Origin: Trichoplax adhaerens
Lineage: Eukaryota > Placozoa > Uniplacotomia > Trichoplacea > Trichoplacidae
Direction: 5' to 3'
Assembly (NCBI RefSeq): GCF_000150275.1
Contig: NW_002060955.1
Location: 1,185,225 to 1,249,224 of the forward strand
DNA: 64,000 nucleotides
Positions 12,401-26,632 of this stretch are shown here, in pieces. A program made the translations under genes and the position numbers. Position 1 is the stretch's first letter. Each line of letters opens with the position of its first letter. The notes below the pieces were generated by a model, which made no database searches, was not told where the DNA came from, and saw only the letters and a program-made list of their open reading frames with translations.

Positions 12401-15400
12401 TATAGAAACTGAGAATAAAAAAAATTACCCAGATTTAGTTTATTGATATCTATTCTATCTACTGGGAGAAACTGCGCACCTTCACTGGTTCCCAAGTTTA
12501 CCAAACCATGATACTTCCTGTATAGTTTCATTTTTCAGTATAAAACTGATTCATCTAACAATATAAATGACTAGCTGCCTTCAATCAAGCTATTTATGAT
12601 AGATAAGTGACTATAATTATTAACAGTATTATTTTTAGCAAAAGAATTATATCCTTTCAAACAAGAAGCGAGGTCGAAATTAAATTTGCTATTTCACAAT
12701 CTATCATTAAGAAATGAATGTCATATGTTATATTTTATTGCTGTTATTGTCCTTAGAGTTTAAATGAGTCACGAAATATAAACGTCACCTATGCTTCCTT
12801 AGAGAGTTAATACATGAACTAATTGTCATGGTTTCCAAGGATAAATAAAAGCATAATAACATATATCATTCGCCATAAGCCTCGTATTAAACCTACTATG
12901 GTGATATTAAGAGTATGATAAATTTCACTGTCTACTTGAAATTGGATGGTATTTATCTTCCATTTTATCATCAATTGTAGATGGTAACAATTAGAGCTAC
13001 CCTACATATTGGATTCTTCAGTGAATGTGATTTCTTTATTTTCCTGTACAATCTTCTCTCTTGATTTATGATCTACGCATATTTCAGAATGGCGGCTAAA
13101 TTGAAATCCCTTTAGCCCATTAAGGGAAATTTTATTTAAGAGTAAATATTTGATAGAATAAGCTCTTCAGGTGCTACTTTCTATAACATTGCGAATATCA
13201 ACTTTATGCAGAAATCTCATCTGGGCAACATTGACGATCTAATTATCATATTCAATTAAAAATTAGCAATTTGACAGCGAAGAAACAAAAAACGCCTATT
13301 GTCTTAGATTTGCATAAATGATTTAGGTAAGTTTGTAAATATAGCATGAGTATGCGATTTCAATTCTCAAGTAATTAATAATCAAAATTTGTATATTTGA
13401 ATAACTTAACGATTACGAGTATGTATATGAGTTTGTTATCCCTTCTGCTTTACCCTCATTTGGATAATTTTTCTCTGAATAGCGATAGCTTTTCGATAGT
13501 TATTACATGTGCATAACGGAGATATATCTACAAACGTCTCGAGATATGACAGAAACTTGAATGCTCTAAGATTGCATTCTAATTTAGCAAACTCTATTGA
13601 AATTCTCATTCAATTTTTTTCAATATGGTCTAGGTTAAAGTTTAATAATTAATTTATAAGGAATTATGACAAGCTGATCAAAGGTCTCAAGGACATAGAT
13701 GATTGGTATCAGCAATCTTAATCGATTACACCTAGACCAAGCTTAGACATATATTGCCTCTTGTTGGTCTATCATATTCCTGCATCGTAATCAATTTGTA
13801 AATGAAATCATAGATCAAAATTAGCACTGGAGCCAATGACAAGAACAGGTCATTTAATTACAATATAATAGGTATTTTTAATAGAAAATTAATAATAGTA
13901 ATAATCTGGAATGATTTCAGTCTACTGTTCCTAATCATCAAGTAGAGCTATTTTATTAGAAAATAAATGGATTAACCAAAAAAAAGAGCGTATTAATAAT
14001 TTATCCCTTCGTGAATTATAAATTTTAGTACTATAGTAATGATACTGATATATATTTATGCTATGATACCCATTCTTGCATTCATTTAGGAATTAATTGT
14101 GTTATTGGGACTTGATTATAGTTGCTACCAAACTAAGAAAGCGAACACAAAAGGTAATACTTTCAAGCCTCCATCCTTATAAAAATATTACAATTGCTAA
14201 GTTTCAATAGATATCAGATCTTCCGTCATTTCATGGTGCTTTGGAATTGTTACATCAATTGAGATGACGTTATAAGACACTAATGAGAAATTTGTATCAA
14301 GCGAAGCGTATAGTAGCACAGAGAATGTATTTTAATTGTCCCTTGAACTTAGCTTATTTTCCGAAAAGGAAGGTATCTGCTAATTTATTTATTTTCCTAA
14401 AAATGCTGCTGGAATAAAGCGTTATCATGTATATTATTTATTACATAATCTTAACTATTTTTCTTTTTAGCGAGCCAATTTAATGAATTTTATGCAATTA
14501 TATTCACTTTATCTTTATGCTACAGCTATGACTGACGGTAACTATGAGTATACTGAAAGAAAAAAGTAAAACTGTTTATTGATAGAAACTAAGGCAAAGA
14601 AAAATTGTTTTCAAGCTATTTTTATTTTAAATTTGTACTATATGATGAATATAATGTCGGGAAAATATCGCATCTGAGAATGACAGGATAGACTGTAAGA
14701 AATACGCAACTCAGACTATAAATAAGGATATCGATACCTGCCATCAACTTACCCTTTTGCAATTCGAATCCAATATCAATATTGCGCTATTACACACCAT
14801 TTTTAAATTAAATAGGACTGATCTTTATACGCTGTCCAATCAAGCTTTCAAGGAATAGCAAGTCAGAAAGATAATTAACAGAATATGCAAATTTACTGTT
14901 TTTTTAAAACTTAAACAAGATCTAATCATAACTCCAAAGTTGTTTGTATCTTACGCTTTTCCAAAAGAGGATAATATCTTATAAATAGTTTAAAAAGTGG
15001 CCTTAGAATTATATAAATAGCCTATACTTGCGGTTTTCTTGTTATTATTAGCTTTTAACGTTTTCTGTACTATTCAAGTGTATTTTATAGAGATCAGTAA
15101 AATGAATGAATAAGAAATTGTTTTAATTAAAAAATTTCCATTATTGTTATCTGGTAAATGTTTATATTCGATTCTATTTAATAAATATCTTACTTAAGTC
15201 ATTATATTGTTGAATTAAAGCGTTACATAAGTATAGCCTAGCTGTAATTTATTCTTATTCTTTTGTTACAAATAAAAAAAGAAGAGAAATAATAATGAAC
15301 TATACCGGTGCTACTGTTATTTAATTTCAATATGCATAATTACAATATAAATTGTAAAATTTAAAATGTTAGGCTTTCTTTGTAATTGAATTATTACGTA

Positions 15401-15542
15401 AATAACTCGATATTTGCAAGTAGTTAGTACATCTATTTAGTTAAACGGTGTAAACTTTCTCCCTATTACAGGTTCGTCCGTTATTGCTTTCATCTAGGAT
15501 GAGAATCTTTTCTTAATTTGATAAAAAACTTTTAGCCAACTT
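9415..15542. other. 6.1-kb intergenic region between receptor genes 1 and 2
   Basis: AT-rich, dense in stop codons on both strands, with no ORF of 60 codons or more and no segment resembling a receptor exon, an LTR or an RNA gene that I could recognise. It holds the 3' UTR of gene 1 (AATAAA at 9594) and the upstream region of gene 2. Confidence 0.5.
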
Positions 15543-18500
15543 ATGATGCAGTTATTCCCGATGATCTTGATTCTTGTGTGCCTTATTGGTAGCTGCTGGA
15601 CGTACCAGAATTTGACAGTATTATGTATGATTCCATTTTATAAATTGTTTGAACTTGGAAAATCGTGCACGACAGCATCACAAATGGCTGTTGTAGACAT
15701 TAACAAAAATGATAGCATCTTGCCTGGTTTTAAATTGAATTTAGAATACGCTGATAGTAAGGTAGGAGTGTTATATTTATTCTTTAATTGAAATTTTGAT
15801 TATATGCAGAAGTATGTTTAGATTAATTTAAAAGTAACATAACCGAGCATCAATTGGTCTTCCTGTAAAACTCGCTAGATGAACGAAGGCACTGCTCTTA
15901 AAAATTTTATCGATGCCGTTTCTCATCCGCCTACTAAGGTAGCCGTCATTGGCCCATTTATTACATCCGCAAATCAGTATATCGCTAGTATAACAAAATA
16001 CTGGAATTTAATTCAGGTAATTTATAATGATTCATTCTACATTATCCACAAAGAAAAAATTAAAATAAAGATTGGTGCAAGAGATTATCAGTAGTATAAT
16101 AGTAAAGACACTTTTCGCTATGCCACGCACAGGTACATAGCACCATAGGTTTAAATCTCAAACAGATGAAAGCATATATTTTACATGGTGTTTCTAAGTT
16201 CTTCCAGTAAGTTTTTCTTAACGATTTATCTAAAATGCTGTAAAGTCTTTAGCGTACAATAGTTTCAATCTGATGCAATTCAATGAAGAAATGTAGACAC
16301 CGAACCGTTTTACGCTATATTATTAATTACTAAAGACTTCCATATTCGCATACTATAGTGTTGACAGATTAATTAGCAATCTAAGAAAATTAGTTTACTT
16401 ATTAGGACATTTCAGCCACTACATTAAACTCGATACAATTATCTTAGAACTTGCTTTCCAATATTACACGTTTTAATTTATGTTCAATCTAAAATAAAGA
16501 AGGAAGCTTATTTTTGGGGACATGTACCGTATTCTTTTGGAAAATCGATACATGTAGTCCTGGTTTGACAATTCATTTTTAATTATTGAATATTATCTTA
16601 ATTATTTAAGTCATATTACCTATAGTTGATGAAAGCTATTAAAATTGGCTACTTTCTAACAGTAAATATCGCTTTATTTTATTAAGATGGGTTATGCGAC
16701 ATCGGATTTATCTTTGGCCAATAGAAAGAAATATCCTAATTACTATCGGACATCGATTACTGAAGATAGTTATGTGTTGGCACAAATTGCTCTATTTAAA
16801 CATTTTAGTTGGAAAAAGATCGCAATTGTTTATGCATCCAGCGGAAGCTACCCAGGAGTATGTGATCACTTAGTACTTGGTATTATATTTTGTAGATTTC
16901 GATAAAAGTAGAAAATCATTATTATAGCAGCTCAATTTTGAAAGACCTATTATGTCTTAGACTAGATTAGAATATAAGTATCCGTGTCACAAAACAGCTT
17001 TGCAACAAGATAACGCAATATACGATCAATAAGTCAATTCCTTGAACCACGTATCAAGGAACGATATCTGCACTATCACAAACACTTTTGCTCTACTAGC
17101 AGACTACACAAAGACTTAAACACCTCGTATTTTACGTTAAACACTAAGTTGGAGAATCCACTTTATTTCACGATATACTGCATTTATATACTACTCCTCA
17201 ATAGTTCATGAGTCATAGTTAATACAATTAACATTGGAATGATTTACTGAATTAGATATTAATTTTAGCTACTGCTCCGTTAATGCAGACAACAGTATTT
17301 ACCAACATAGACATGTAATGACTAATACAGAATAGTCAGATTATGATATGTCCTATCACGGAACATTTCCATGATAATTTACAGTCTACCAAAAGTAAAT
17401 TACAATCACAATGATTGGAGCTGTAAGTAGATGGTTTGCATTCCCTATTATAACTATTAATTTCAGTATGTGTATAAGAGTCACTGTCATAAAAAGTCAG
17501 TGCTATATTAAAACACAGTATATCCAAATTAGAAGTTAACTAAATAAGGATAGTCTAACAGAATTATCCTAACATAGATATTTCTACTGTAATACAGTAT
17601 TTAACACTGTAACAATCCGTCGACTTAAATATCAGTTAAACGCTTTCAGTATACAGATAATTAAAAAATGTAAACGATTTGCTGCAATTATAGCCAGATT
17701 TGCCCTCAGATGTGCTTTTAATAGTAATGCAGTAGTAAAAAAACAGCACATCATCGGGTTAACTATAAAAATCATGCTTTCAACCAACAACACATTTATA
17801 ACAGTTACCCATTTAGATATGTGCATCAGTAATTTTGAAAACAGAATAGAGCGAAAATGATGAAATATTACCATGGTAATGTCGTTGTTCCGATTAGAAG
17901 ATACTACATTGGGTTTTAAGCTTTGGCTGAATAAATTAAGCAGTAGATATTAAATTGATTTCAGTAACGGAATAATGTTAATAATATTATAGCTGCTATG
18001 TAAATATGATGTATCTAGTCTGAATTTTAATTACTTGTTATTATCACGACAGGTAGCAACTTTAATTCAGCAGCAGTTATCCAAGGCAAATATTGAAATT
18101 CTAGTTATGGAAAGTTTCGATAGTAAGCAAACTATAGCCATTAATGGCATTAAGGTATTTTAATCGCTTTCCCGGATGCTAATGCACAATTCACTCGATA
18201 TGACTATTGTTTTTTTTAGTAATGTACAGCACATTATTCGACACATAAAGAAGCGAAGGCAAAATTCTTCTTCTTCTTACTAGTTTACAAACACTATTGA
18301 GATAGTCTTTTTATTTACTACCAATGTAGGAAAAGGATACTCGAATCATTGTTGTGGTGGGTAATATACATAATACCAGTCCTTTGCTTTGCGAGGTTAG
18401 TATTAAACTACCGTTCAACCTTTTAGGCTTGCAGTCTTTATTTCTGAATTTCCTTGTAAACCGAAATGGAATTTCCATAATCTAATCTAATAAATTGATA

Positions 18501-21500
18501 CTCAATTTGATACTATATACGCATGTAAGCAGCAAATTTAGAAATAAAAAAATTTATCATATATATTTTGATCAATTATATAATTATATATTACCTTAAC
18601 TACTGGCATTCATTTTAAGTAAGAATGATATAAGCGTTCTAAAACCAAATAAACATGGCGATATAAATAATCTAAATAATACTAAATTCTAAACTTTCCA
18701 AAGATAATAATCATTACACAATAAATAATGCTAAATATTCCTAATAATCAGTATTACATTCTTAATTAAAGATCAGCAGTTATTATTGATAATATAATAA
18801 GGCTTAAAAAGATTTAATTATGATTGTATTTTCCGATGCAGTGCCAATGTAATTCGTAAATGAAATTTCGAATGGAATACTTTTCTTTCCTTGAACATTT
18901 GAGTCCTAAATAATCAGACAGTTTTTAGTCTTCGTAGTAATAACTCAATTCAATATTTGCTGATATAAACTCTTTTATCTGGCTGTAAACCTCCTTACCT
19001 CAAATTTACAATTATTGTGATCCAAATTACTACTAAAAAAATCATTCTTTCTTATCCATTCCTAAAATGTTTCAAACTATTCTACATTTTAGCTTGTTTC
19101 AAAAATGCAACGCAATCGGTTGCTTTTAGAAAAATATAAAAGCTGTCATCACTTTTAAAATATAAATGCAGCGATAGAGAAAGCCATAGAATCTAGCAGA
19201 TATTCAAGAGTTAGAAATCTTACGTATTATATAACTGGAAAAAACTAGTACGGTACTCAAACTGACAGTGAGAATAAACCAGAAAACTCTATACAAATGT
19301 AGCAATAACTTGAGTTATATCGACATTCGATATACGGTAAGTTACTTATATCGATGCGTTAAGGTGTCACAGTAACACAAATTCAGTAAATTCTAAAACA
19401 TTAATGCATATGAGTCGACTGTCAGAGAATTTAGAAAGTACGATTAAATGTCGTAAATATAGATCTCAATCGCTTTAATTTTTATTTTTAAGTTCTTAAT
19501 ATCGCCTTTATTTAATTATGGAAATTGACCGTAACCATATTAGTGACAAGAAAAGGATAAATTAAATTTATTTTTTAAGAAGACAATAATTTTTTACATC
19601 CATGTAAATTTTTGAAAGGCTTACAAAGCCGGAATTTACGGATATCAGTACGTTTGGTTAATGGTTGGCAAGTATGATAATAACTGGTGGAGTAGAGAGC
19701 CTCTATATTCTAACTGTACCGCTGAAGAACTGGAAGGTGTTATTATCAATTCGACTTATTATTCGAGAGTACCCCTTTATTCCACATCTCATCGACAAAC
19801 TATTTACGGAAAGGTATCATAATTCTTTGGAAGTTTATATGTTACGGCCGATACCGGTAACGCAGCCAAAAATAATAATTGTAGTAATTATTGTCGCAAT
19901 AGATGTAGCGGTATATATTAGCTTGTTCCTTATAAAATATATTTAATAATCGATTAAAAGTTTAGTAATAATATAAAAACTAACCATATTGTAGAATGGA
20001 ACCCAATTTTATCAAGATTTTCTAACGAAAATTAAATCTAGCAGCACACGCTGTATGGTAGCTGGGCAGCTTTATGATGCTGTCTGGACTATGGCTTTAG
20101 CTTTAAATGCCACAGAAAATCGACTGCAAAATCTAAATTACTCACTGAAACAATTTCAATATAATGATAAACGAACCAATACAATTTTGGCTGACGAATT
20201 GAACCGAATTAAATTTTATGGCACAACGGTATGTACCAGTAAAGACTTATAGTCAATTAGATTGATACTGTAACAAAAAGTTATTGCAGCTTATGTAAAT
20301 ACATTGAAGTTATTAACAGATAGATATTAACATAAGTATTAAACGATTTTGTACTTTTAGGGTCAGGTACACTTTGATAATGGGACTCGGCTAGGAGACA
20401 TAGAAATCTTACGACAAGAAGGTGAGATTGATGATAAATTTATAATTTAATTTCCCATAAAATTTTTAAAATAAAATTTATCTATTTTAATTAACAAGTG
20501 ATAACCAATTGCTAACTTTGAGCATGCTGTACAAACAATTAACTAAAATTAGAAGTTAGATCTGATTTAAAATTATATCAAATAATATTAATGGCGTTAC
20601 TTATGATAACATAAAATAAGATTTGGAAACATAATATTATTAAAATAGTAGATATTTAAGCTTTATATTTTTATTTCTGGACTCTAGCGAAGCTGTTTGA
20701 TAGGTTATTGTTGTCAATATATTGTGTAGAATAAAATAACCTACAATTAAAAAGTAATACAAAATTTAAGACAGTTGACAATAATGAGCAGATGAAGCTA
20801 AGCTTATGATAATTTAGGAGTTTCGATTTCAACTTTACAAAAGGTGATAGTAATCATAGAATTTTGTTCGTGTACTTAGTTATGTAAGTTCAAGTGATCT
20901 GTTCACAATCTTCAAGTTATAGTTTAGCTAAGTATCACATTTAAGCAGCTATGCTATTTTTGTAGAGTATATTCTTAGTCCATACCATAATTTCCATTAT
21001 CTATTGTCATAAGAAATTCTTCCTTACTACCAGACCTAGTTTTACTCCTATGTAGTATCACAAATCGTTAGAGAATCGGTAATAAAATACGCTGCTTAAA
21101 ATTCTGTATGTGATTTACTATGGCCTACGATTTATATATTGAGTAGAATCTGTAGTATATGTTTTGCTATATGAAAATTATAATAAACTAGTACTAAACT
21201 CCATTTTATGAATGGGTGCATTGATATATTCAATGAATAGCATTAGCAAAGATGGGTTATAAGTCATAATTTAAAAAATATTATTTTACAGATGATAAAC
21301 TTCAAATGATTGGCGTCTATCGACAAGACCTGAAGAAATTAATAGTAAAACAAACTTTTAGTTGGCCAGGTATAGTATCTGTACTACAAATAATTCGTAT
21401 GTATATCAAATTATTTGACGGGAAAATTAATAAATGCAAGCTAGAAATATAAAGACTATTTAAAATAATATCAAGTGATTTACTTATAATTTAAGGTGGT

Positions 21501-23569
21501 TACCGACCCCGGGATCAAGTGGAAATTATAGTCCAGATAGATAGCATATCCAACGTGGTTTTCATTTCGTTTTGTTCTTTTGCTGCTGCCGGAATAGTGT
21601 TTGCTGTAGCTATTGCGGGATTTGTGGCTTACTTTAGAAATAACAGGTTAATACCTAGTAAAGAAGATAACGAATAATGATTTTCACATTGCAATTATGA
21701 ACACTTAAAATTTTAATAATAGTGTATTGAATAAATGAAGCTCTTCTATATAATGAAGCTTAAATAAATTGTACTATATAGAATCACATAAAAATATTTT
21801 CAACTAAGATTAACCTAGTTAACACTGAATTTGCATTTAACTGCTAGGTTTATCAAGATGTCAAGTCCCAATTTAAATTACTGTATCTTAAATGGATGTA
21901 TCATGTGCTACCTATCGGTAGTATTTTTAGGACTAGATGGCCGTTTCATTCCCGCAATTCAACGACAATACATGTGCACCATCCAAATTTGGTTTCTAAG
22001 TTTAGGTTTTACTATAGCATTTGGTGCAGTAACTGTTAAGACTTGGCGAATATATAGAATATTCTTTAATGCCAGTGGCTTAAAATTGGTTGGTTGCGTC
22101 GCATTTTAAAATTTCAAGTTTCAATTATGAATTAGATTCTAAAAAAAATACTAAATGACATATATTAGTTCACGTAATACCCAAATTGAATTATACGCCA
22201 ATGAACTGACAACAAGTGCAATTTTATGTTCAATTATCTAGGTTGTCAAGGACTTACGATTGATTGGATATGTAGTGCAGATTCTTGCAATTGATGCTGT
22301 GATTTTGATTTTATGGGCCGTAATAGATCCTATTAAAACTACTGTAGTGAATACCGAAAAAGTAAAGGTAATAATTGCCTGTATTATCCATCTTAATCAA
22401 AAAATGTATCTAATTATAAAAATTACATTTATATAATAAAAAAATCGCATAGCTAATGCACTCTCTGAGCGTAAATATTTAGAAATTAAATGCAAGTACG
22501 AAATATATTTGATGTACCTCTGCGCTACAGTCTTAGTATTAGAGTTCATTTCTTGGCCTAAATTATGATCAAGGAGAACTTATCACTAGTTGGTTCGTTA
22601 TAATAAAATAAGTCTACTATTTAGTTTATTGATTAATATTTATTTGGGTGCACAGAAACTTTCAAATATAAATATAGAAATCATCGTACAAAAACAAATT
22701 CAAGTCTGCCAGTCTTCACACAATACCATTTGGCTAGCAGCAATATTTTCCTATAAGATGCTTCTACTACTTTGGGGTGTAATTTTAGCATGGAAAACAA
22801 GAAAGATAGATATTGATTCACTCAATGATTCACGTTCTCTCGCTATGACAATTTATAACATTTTCGTCCTAAGCTGCGCTGGAGTTACTATTAACTTGGT
22901 ATCTCATCTAATTCTTGATGCGGGCTATGCTTTAAAAGCTGGATTTATAATCTTATGTACCACAACGTCCATGGCTTTAATATTTATCCCGAAGGTAAAT
23001 AACCATATTAACAAAGCATTTAGGCAGTAAGAAACTAGATATATTATCAAATAAGCAGAACAGTTAGAATGCATCGTGTACGATTAGGATGATAAAAATC
23101 AACTTATTCTGAATTACTTGAACGTACAGTTCAGAATATTCAAAATCCACAATTTACATTTTGGACGGAGTATTTCAAATGAAACACTAAAGATAGTTCA
23201 CCAATAAATCCAATATAGCAATTTTATAATATTAACTCTTTAATTATAGATATCTCAAGTCAAATTTAAATCAGTAACTCTAGTCGGCTCTCCCAGATAC
23301 AATCGAAAAATTCATAATGCATGTTCAAAATCGCATTTGAGTAACAGAGACAAGGAATTAGAGTTAATGAAGTTAAAGTTAATAATTTCTGAGGTAAGAC
23401 TACTAAACTGGGCAAATTGTATAGTTTGTAGTTTTAATTCTAATATTCTATGTTGCAAGCAAAGGGTAAGACGATAAGATTATTCTTTTGCCCAATTTTT
23501 TTATTCCTATAGCTACAGCAAAAGATGCAGCAAATGAAAAGAGATAAAGCGAGCATTGATAAAATCTAA
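15543..23569 (+). CDS. GABA-B-type metabotropic receptor, tandem paralogue 2 (15 exons)
   Basis: 773 residues, same architecture as its neighbours. Exons: 15543-15761, 15879-16016, 16687-16857, 18053-18154, 18330-18395, 19619-19813, 19995-20228, 20361-20421, 21292-21369, 21496-21646, 21848-22088, 22242-22367, 22656-22994, 23250-23393, 23513-23569. The start could be 15543 or 15546 (ATGATG). Signal peptide MMQLFPMILILVCLIGS. The ectodomain carries TKVAVIGPFITSA, EKDTRIIVVV, YVWLMVG, SNCTAEEL and YDAVWTMALALN. The linker before TM1 is GGYRPRDQ. The 7TM has KMSSPNLNYC before TM2, VKTWRIYRIFF, AWKTRKIDIDSLNDS and FIPK at the end of TM7. The C-tail ends in a leucine/lysine coil (LELMKLKLIISE, then LQQKMQQMKRDKA). 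Codon-level agreement with genes 1 and 3 fixes every border. Intron 3 holds a family-A solo LTR, and a family-B LTR begins 35 bp after the stop codon. Ligand unknown. Confidence 0.93.
16985..17614 (-). mobile_element. Solo LTR, family A copy 2, in intron 3 of receptor gene 2
   Basis: 630 bp, TGTCACAAAACAGC... to ...ACACTGTAACA. It is flanked on both sides by the exact 5-bp target duplication ATCCG (16980-16984 and 17615-17619). Its TATA box and AATAAA are on the minus strand, as in copy 1, so it lies antisense to the receptor gene. Confidence 0.88.
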
Positions 23570-23604
23570 ATATGTTTAAATTTTCACACAAACTGATATG
23601 TTAC

Positions 23605-24166
23605 AGTAATGTAACTTAGTATTGTTATTGTAGACTGTTAGCCATGTTTAGTATAATGTACGGTAGCGTAACTTCTATATTTATCCTAAGAGATATTTGG
23701 TAGCCATAACTATAGACTGCAGTGGTATAGACTCTATGCTAGGGTACAGATGACTATATACAGTAAGGTGTTGAGTTACTAATAAGATTATAGGTAAAAA
23801 TAGAACTGTAAATCATATATAAGGATATGGTTAATTTATTGTACTTTGACTGGTGTAAATAATATCTACGTAAATACTGTAGTCGTATCCATATTGGATT
23901 AATGATGGTCCGCAGTAGAATAGTGTTACTAAGAATAAATTAACTACGTGTAAAATAAGGTAAAAGGTTTCCATGCGAATTGTAGCTGCAAATGCTACGA
24001 AAAGTATAAAAGCATGCAACTTTAGATTATTCTGTTAGTTCTTTCTAGAAGTCTTTAGTAGTAGTATTCGGCTAGAGTAGAGCAGTGAGTAGTTAATCTT
24101 TTTATAAGATTCAATAAAGCCTTTATTTTTCTAAAATTTGGAATTTCGTGATCGGTATATATCACA
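23605..24166 (+). mobile_element. Solo LTR, family B copy 1, just downstream of receptor gene 2
   Basis: 562-bp repeat, (T/A)GTAATGTAACTTAG... to ...TATATATCACA, with the exact 5-bp target duplication GTTAC on both sides (23600-23604, 24167-24171). On the plus strand it has TATAAAAG (24005-24012) and AATAAA (24113-24118), the promoter/poly(A) order of an LTR. It starts 35 bp after the stop codon of receptor gene 2, so it lies in or directly beyond that gene's 3' UTR. Confidence 0.87.
24113..24118 (+). terminator. LTR-derived poly(A) signal AATAAA, possibly used by receptor gene 2
   Basis: A canonical AATAAA in the TTCAATAAAGCC context lies in LTR B1, 544 bases after the receptor gene 2 stop, in sense orientation. 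The short stretch between the stop codon and the LTR has no AATAAA that I can see. Use by the host gene is inference. Confidence 0.5.
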
Positions 24167-24171
24167 GTTAC

Positions 24172-25316
24172 TCTACAGGAGAAATAAATTAAAATCTTTC
24201 AACACTATTAGATATTTTACTTATTTACCGGTAGAGTTAATTAAGTAATGATATATAATATTAAATGACAGCAGCTTCATTTTCCTAAAAATATTTGATC
24301 TGTAAATACAGAATAAGATTTATTTATTAGTAATTTCCATAAATAAGGCTATAATCTAATAAAATATATTTTTTGTCTGCTATAATGTGGCTGACAATTT
24401 CAAAAATAAGGAGATTACCGAACGAGGAAAATACTTTTAATATGGTGAATATCACTGCTATCAAGTTAATACTGATAGAAAATAACACGAAATTAATTTA
24501 GATGAAAATAATCGATTGCTTTGTTTATATTTTAATTAGCTCTATCATAACGGCTTTTTCTAAATAATCTTAATTTAGAATGGAATCTATTACGTTCTAA
24601 CAGTTTAGTTTATAATACTTATTTGTTTGTAGATCAACCAGGCGATATACTTATTTTTAATGTACACTACAGGTAGTTCCATTTCTATCAAGCTTGCTAA
24701 TTACGAATACATGGAGGTTTACATTAAGCAAAACTCTAGAAAGAGAGCTTCAAGCTAGTGATATCCTATCGCTCAGATTTCAATTATTACAACACTACTT
24801 TGCATGTAGTTATTTTATAATGTAATAAAGCTGTAACTGTTTGTATTTACAAATATTTCTGCGAAATTTGGGGAAAGAATATAAAATATTTCTTTACGTA
24901 AAATCCGAGATAGTCCTTTGAGTTAGTAAATATATTGCAAAAACTTATCTACACATAATTTATGTAATATATTCAGATTGTATTGCAATTAAGATATTCT
25001 TTACATAGCAATTCTACATTAATCTTGAATTCAGAACATCTAACAATCTACTTACGCGATGTATTCAAATATACCTTTTAATATTTAAATATTTATAATG
25101 CTTGCAATCATCACTATTTTCTATAACTATTTACTATTACATAAGCTATTACGGAATATTATGTGTGTAATCCTAAAATCCTGTTCTCTGCGTATGTGCT
25201 AACTCTAAAACCATAAACACTACCGATTTCTGCCTTAGATATCACTAGTCACAATTGTTGCCAAGTCAACGTTTCCTAGCGTTGCTATACGGCAGCATAC
25301 AAGGTTCTCTTTGTAT
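24172..25316. other. Intergenic region, no gene seen
   Basis: AT-rich sequence between solo LTRs B1 and C1. No receptor-like exon, long ORF or recognised repeat. Confidence 0.45.
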
Positions 25317-25321
25317 CAAAT

Positions 25322-25896
25322 TGTCGCGGTACGCTGTTACTAATTAAGTAACTGAATGCTTATGAATAGATAAGATAAGGTTATGTGCTATGCTTAATGC
25401 GCTTGTAGCTGATAATAGGATGGTAGAAATGAGATAAAAATAGAAGTCGTTAACAGTTAATTTACTGTAGGTTTGTAAGGTGTGTTAATCTAAAAATTGA
25501 GCTGTATATGGACGAAGGTTAAGCGTCTTAACACCTGATAGCTTGTAGCTATCTAAGTCTGAGAATATCGACATGTATATTTAGTAATGGTATTATACAA
25601 ATTAATGTAACTTGTAAAGTATGAATTCTCACTCGTTAATATTGGAATTCACTGTAGAAACCTATTTAAGCGCGTGTGTTTGTAGAATAAAGTTAGTAAT
25701 TACTCAAGAAACGGCAAGACTCATATCGTGAAGAATATTGTAATAATTAGTCAGTTATCTGTGGAGATCAGCCGAGAAATCGAGTTCTCAAATACTTCTC
25801 TCATAGAAACTGAAAGTACTGGGAGAAATAGCCCAAGTTTTAAGTAACTACACTAGAGTTCTTTACTTTCCTTTGTCACGAGTGAGGGTTGTGACA
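25322..25896 (+). mobile_element. Solo LTR, family C copy 1
   Basis: 575 bp, TGTCGCGGTACGC... to ...GAGGGTTGTGACA, with the exact 5-bp target duplication CAAAT at 25317-25321 and 25897-25901. Plus-strand order: a TATA-like CCTATTTAAG near 25660, then AATAAA (25686-25691), then about 200 bases to the end. A near-identical copy in opposite orientation lies at 28289-28876, and together they look like a large inverted repeat. Confidence 0.85.
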
Positions 25897-26194
25897 CAAA
25901 TATTTTAGTGTAACAAATAGGAATGAAAATCTCTAACTAATCAGAGAGTACGATGCAATTTGTATTGCACTAAATCACGCAATAATTCATAATGAAGTCC
26001 GTATTTTGTCTCGAGCTAAAATGTTGGATCAAAAGAGTTATAGTATCAGGAAATTTCATATCTTCGACCCATTTTCGATGTTAAATCAAACTTTCAATCA
26101 ACATTTTAAGATTTATACTTAGGTTAATATGACTTAATCTAAAATAGCGCTCACTATTTTTAATCTTGTTTGAGGGCATTAAAAAGGACTATAA

Positions 26195-26632
26195 TAATCT
26201 TAGTTGCCAGCTTATATACTTTTCTTGCATTGGCGGCCACGATCAGCATAGCAATATTTTACCATATTTTACATATATCCAGATTATTATTCGTAACAAC
26301 ATTTTATACTAGACCATTATTAATCCAGTTTAGAAATTGCTACAGTATTCACTAATAGATATTATTTCTACCTGTCTGAGTATAATGAACTAACCATATA
26401 CAATTACGCGTATATGATTTATCCATCTATTTTTTACCTCTAGCCTTCATAGTAACTCGACACCGTATTGTACTCGTATATATTGATCTGTATTCTGGCA
26501 TAGAATCTTCCACTGCAGTCTATAGTTATAAGCAATTAAACATGTCTTAAGATAACTATAGAAAGTCACGCTACCGTACATCATACTAAGTATTTCTAAT
26601 AGTCTTCAATCCTAATACTTAATTACATTAAT
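26195..26632 (-). mobile_element. Diverged, partial solo LTR, family B copy 4
   Basis: On the minus strand this matches the first three quarters of family B: TGTAAT(T)AAGTATT-like start at about 26632, then the shared segment with GTACGGTAGCGTGAC, down to the TATA-box area near 26200. The expected R-U5 part (AATAAA and terminal TATCACA) cannot be recognised, so it is truncated or strongly decayed. The conserved open stretch on the plus strand (26170-26355) is a shadow of this repeat, not a gene. The boundary near 26195 is approximate. Confidence 0.6.
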
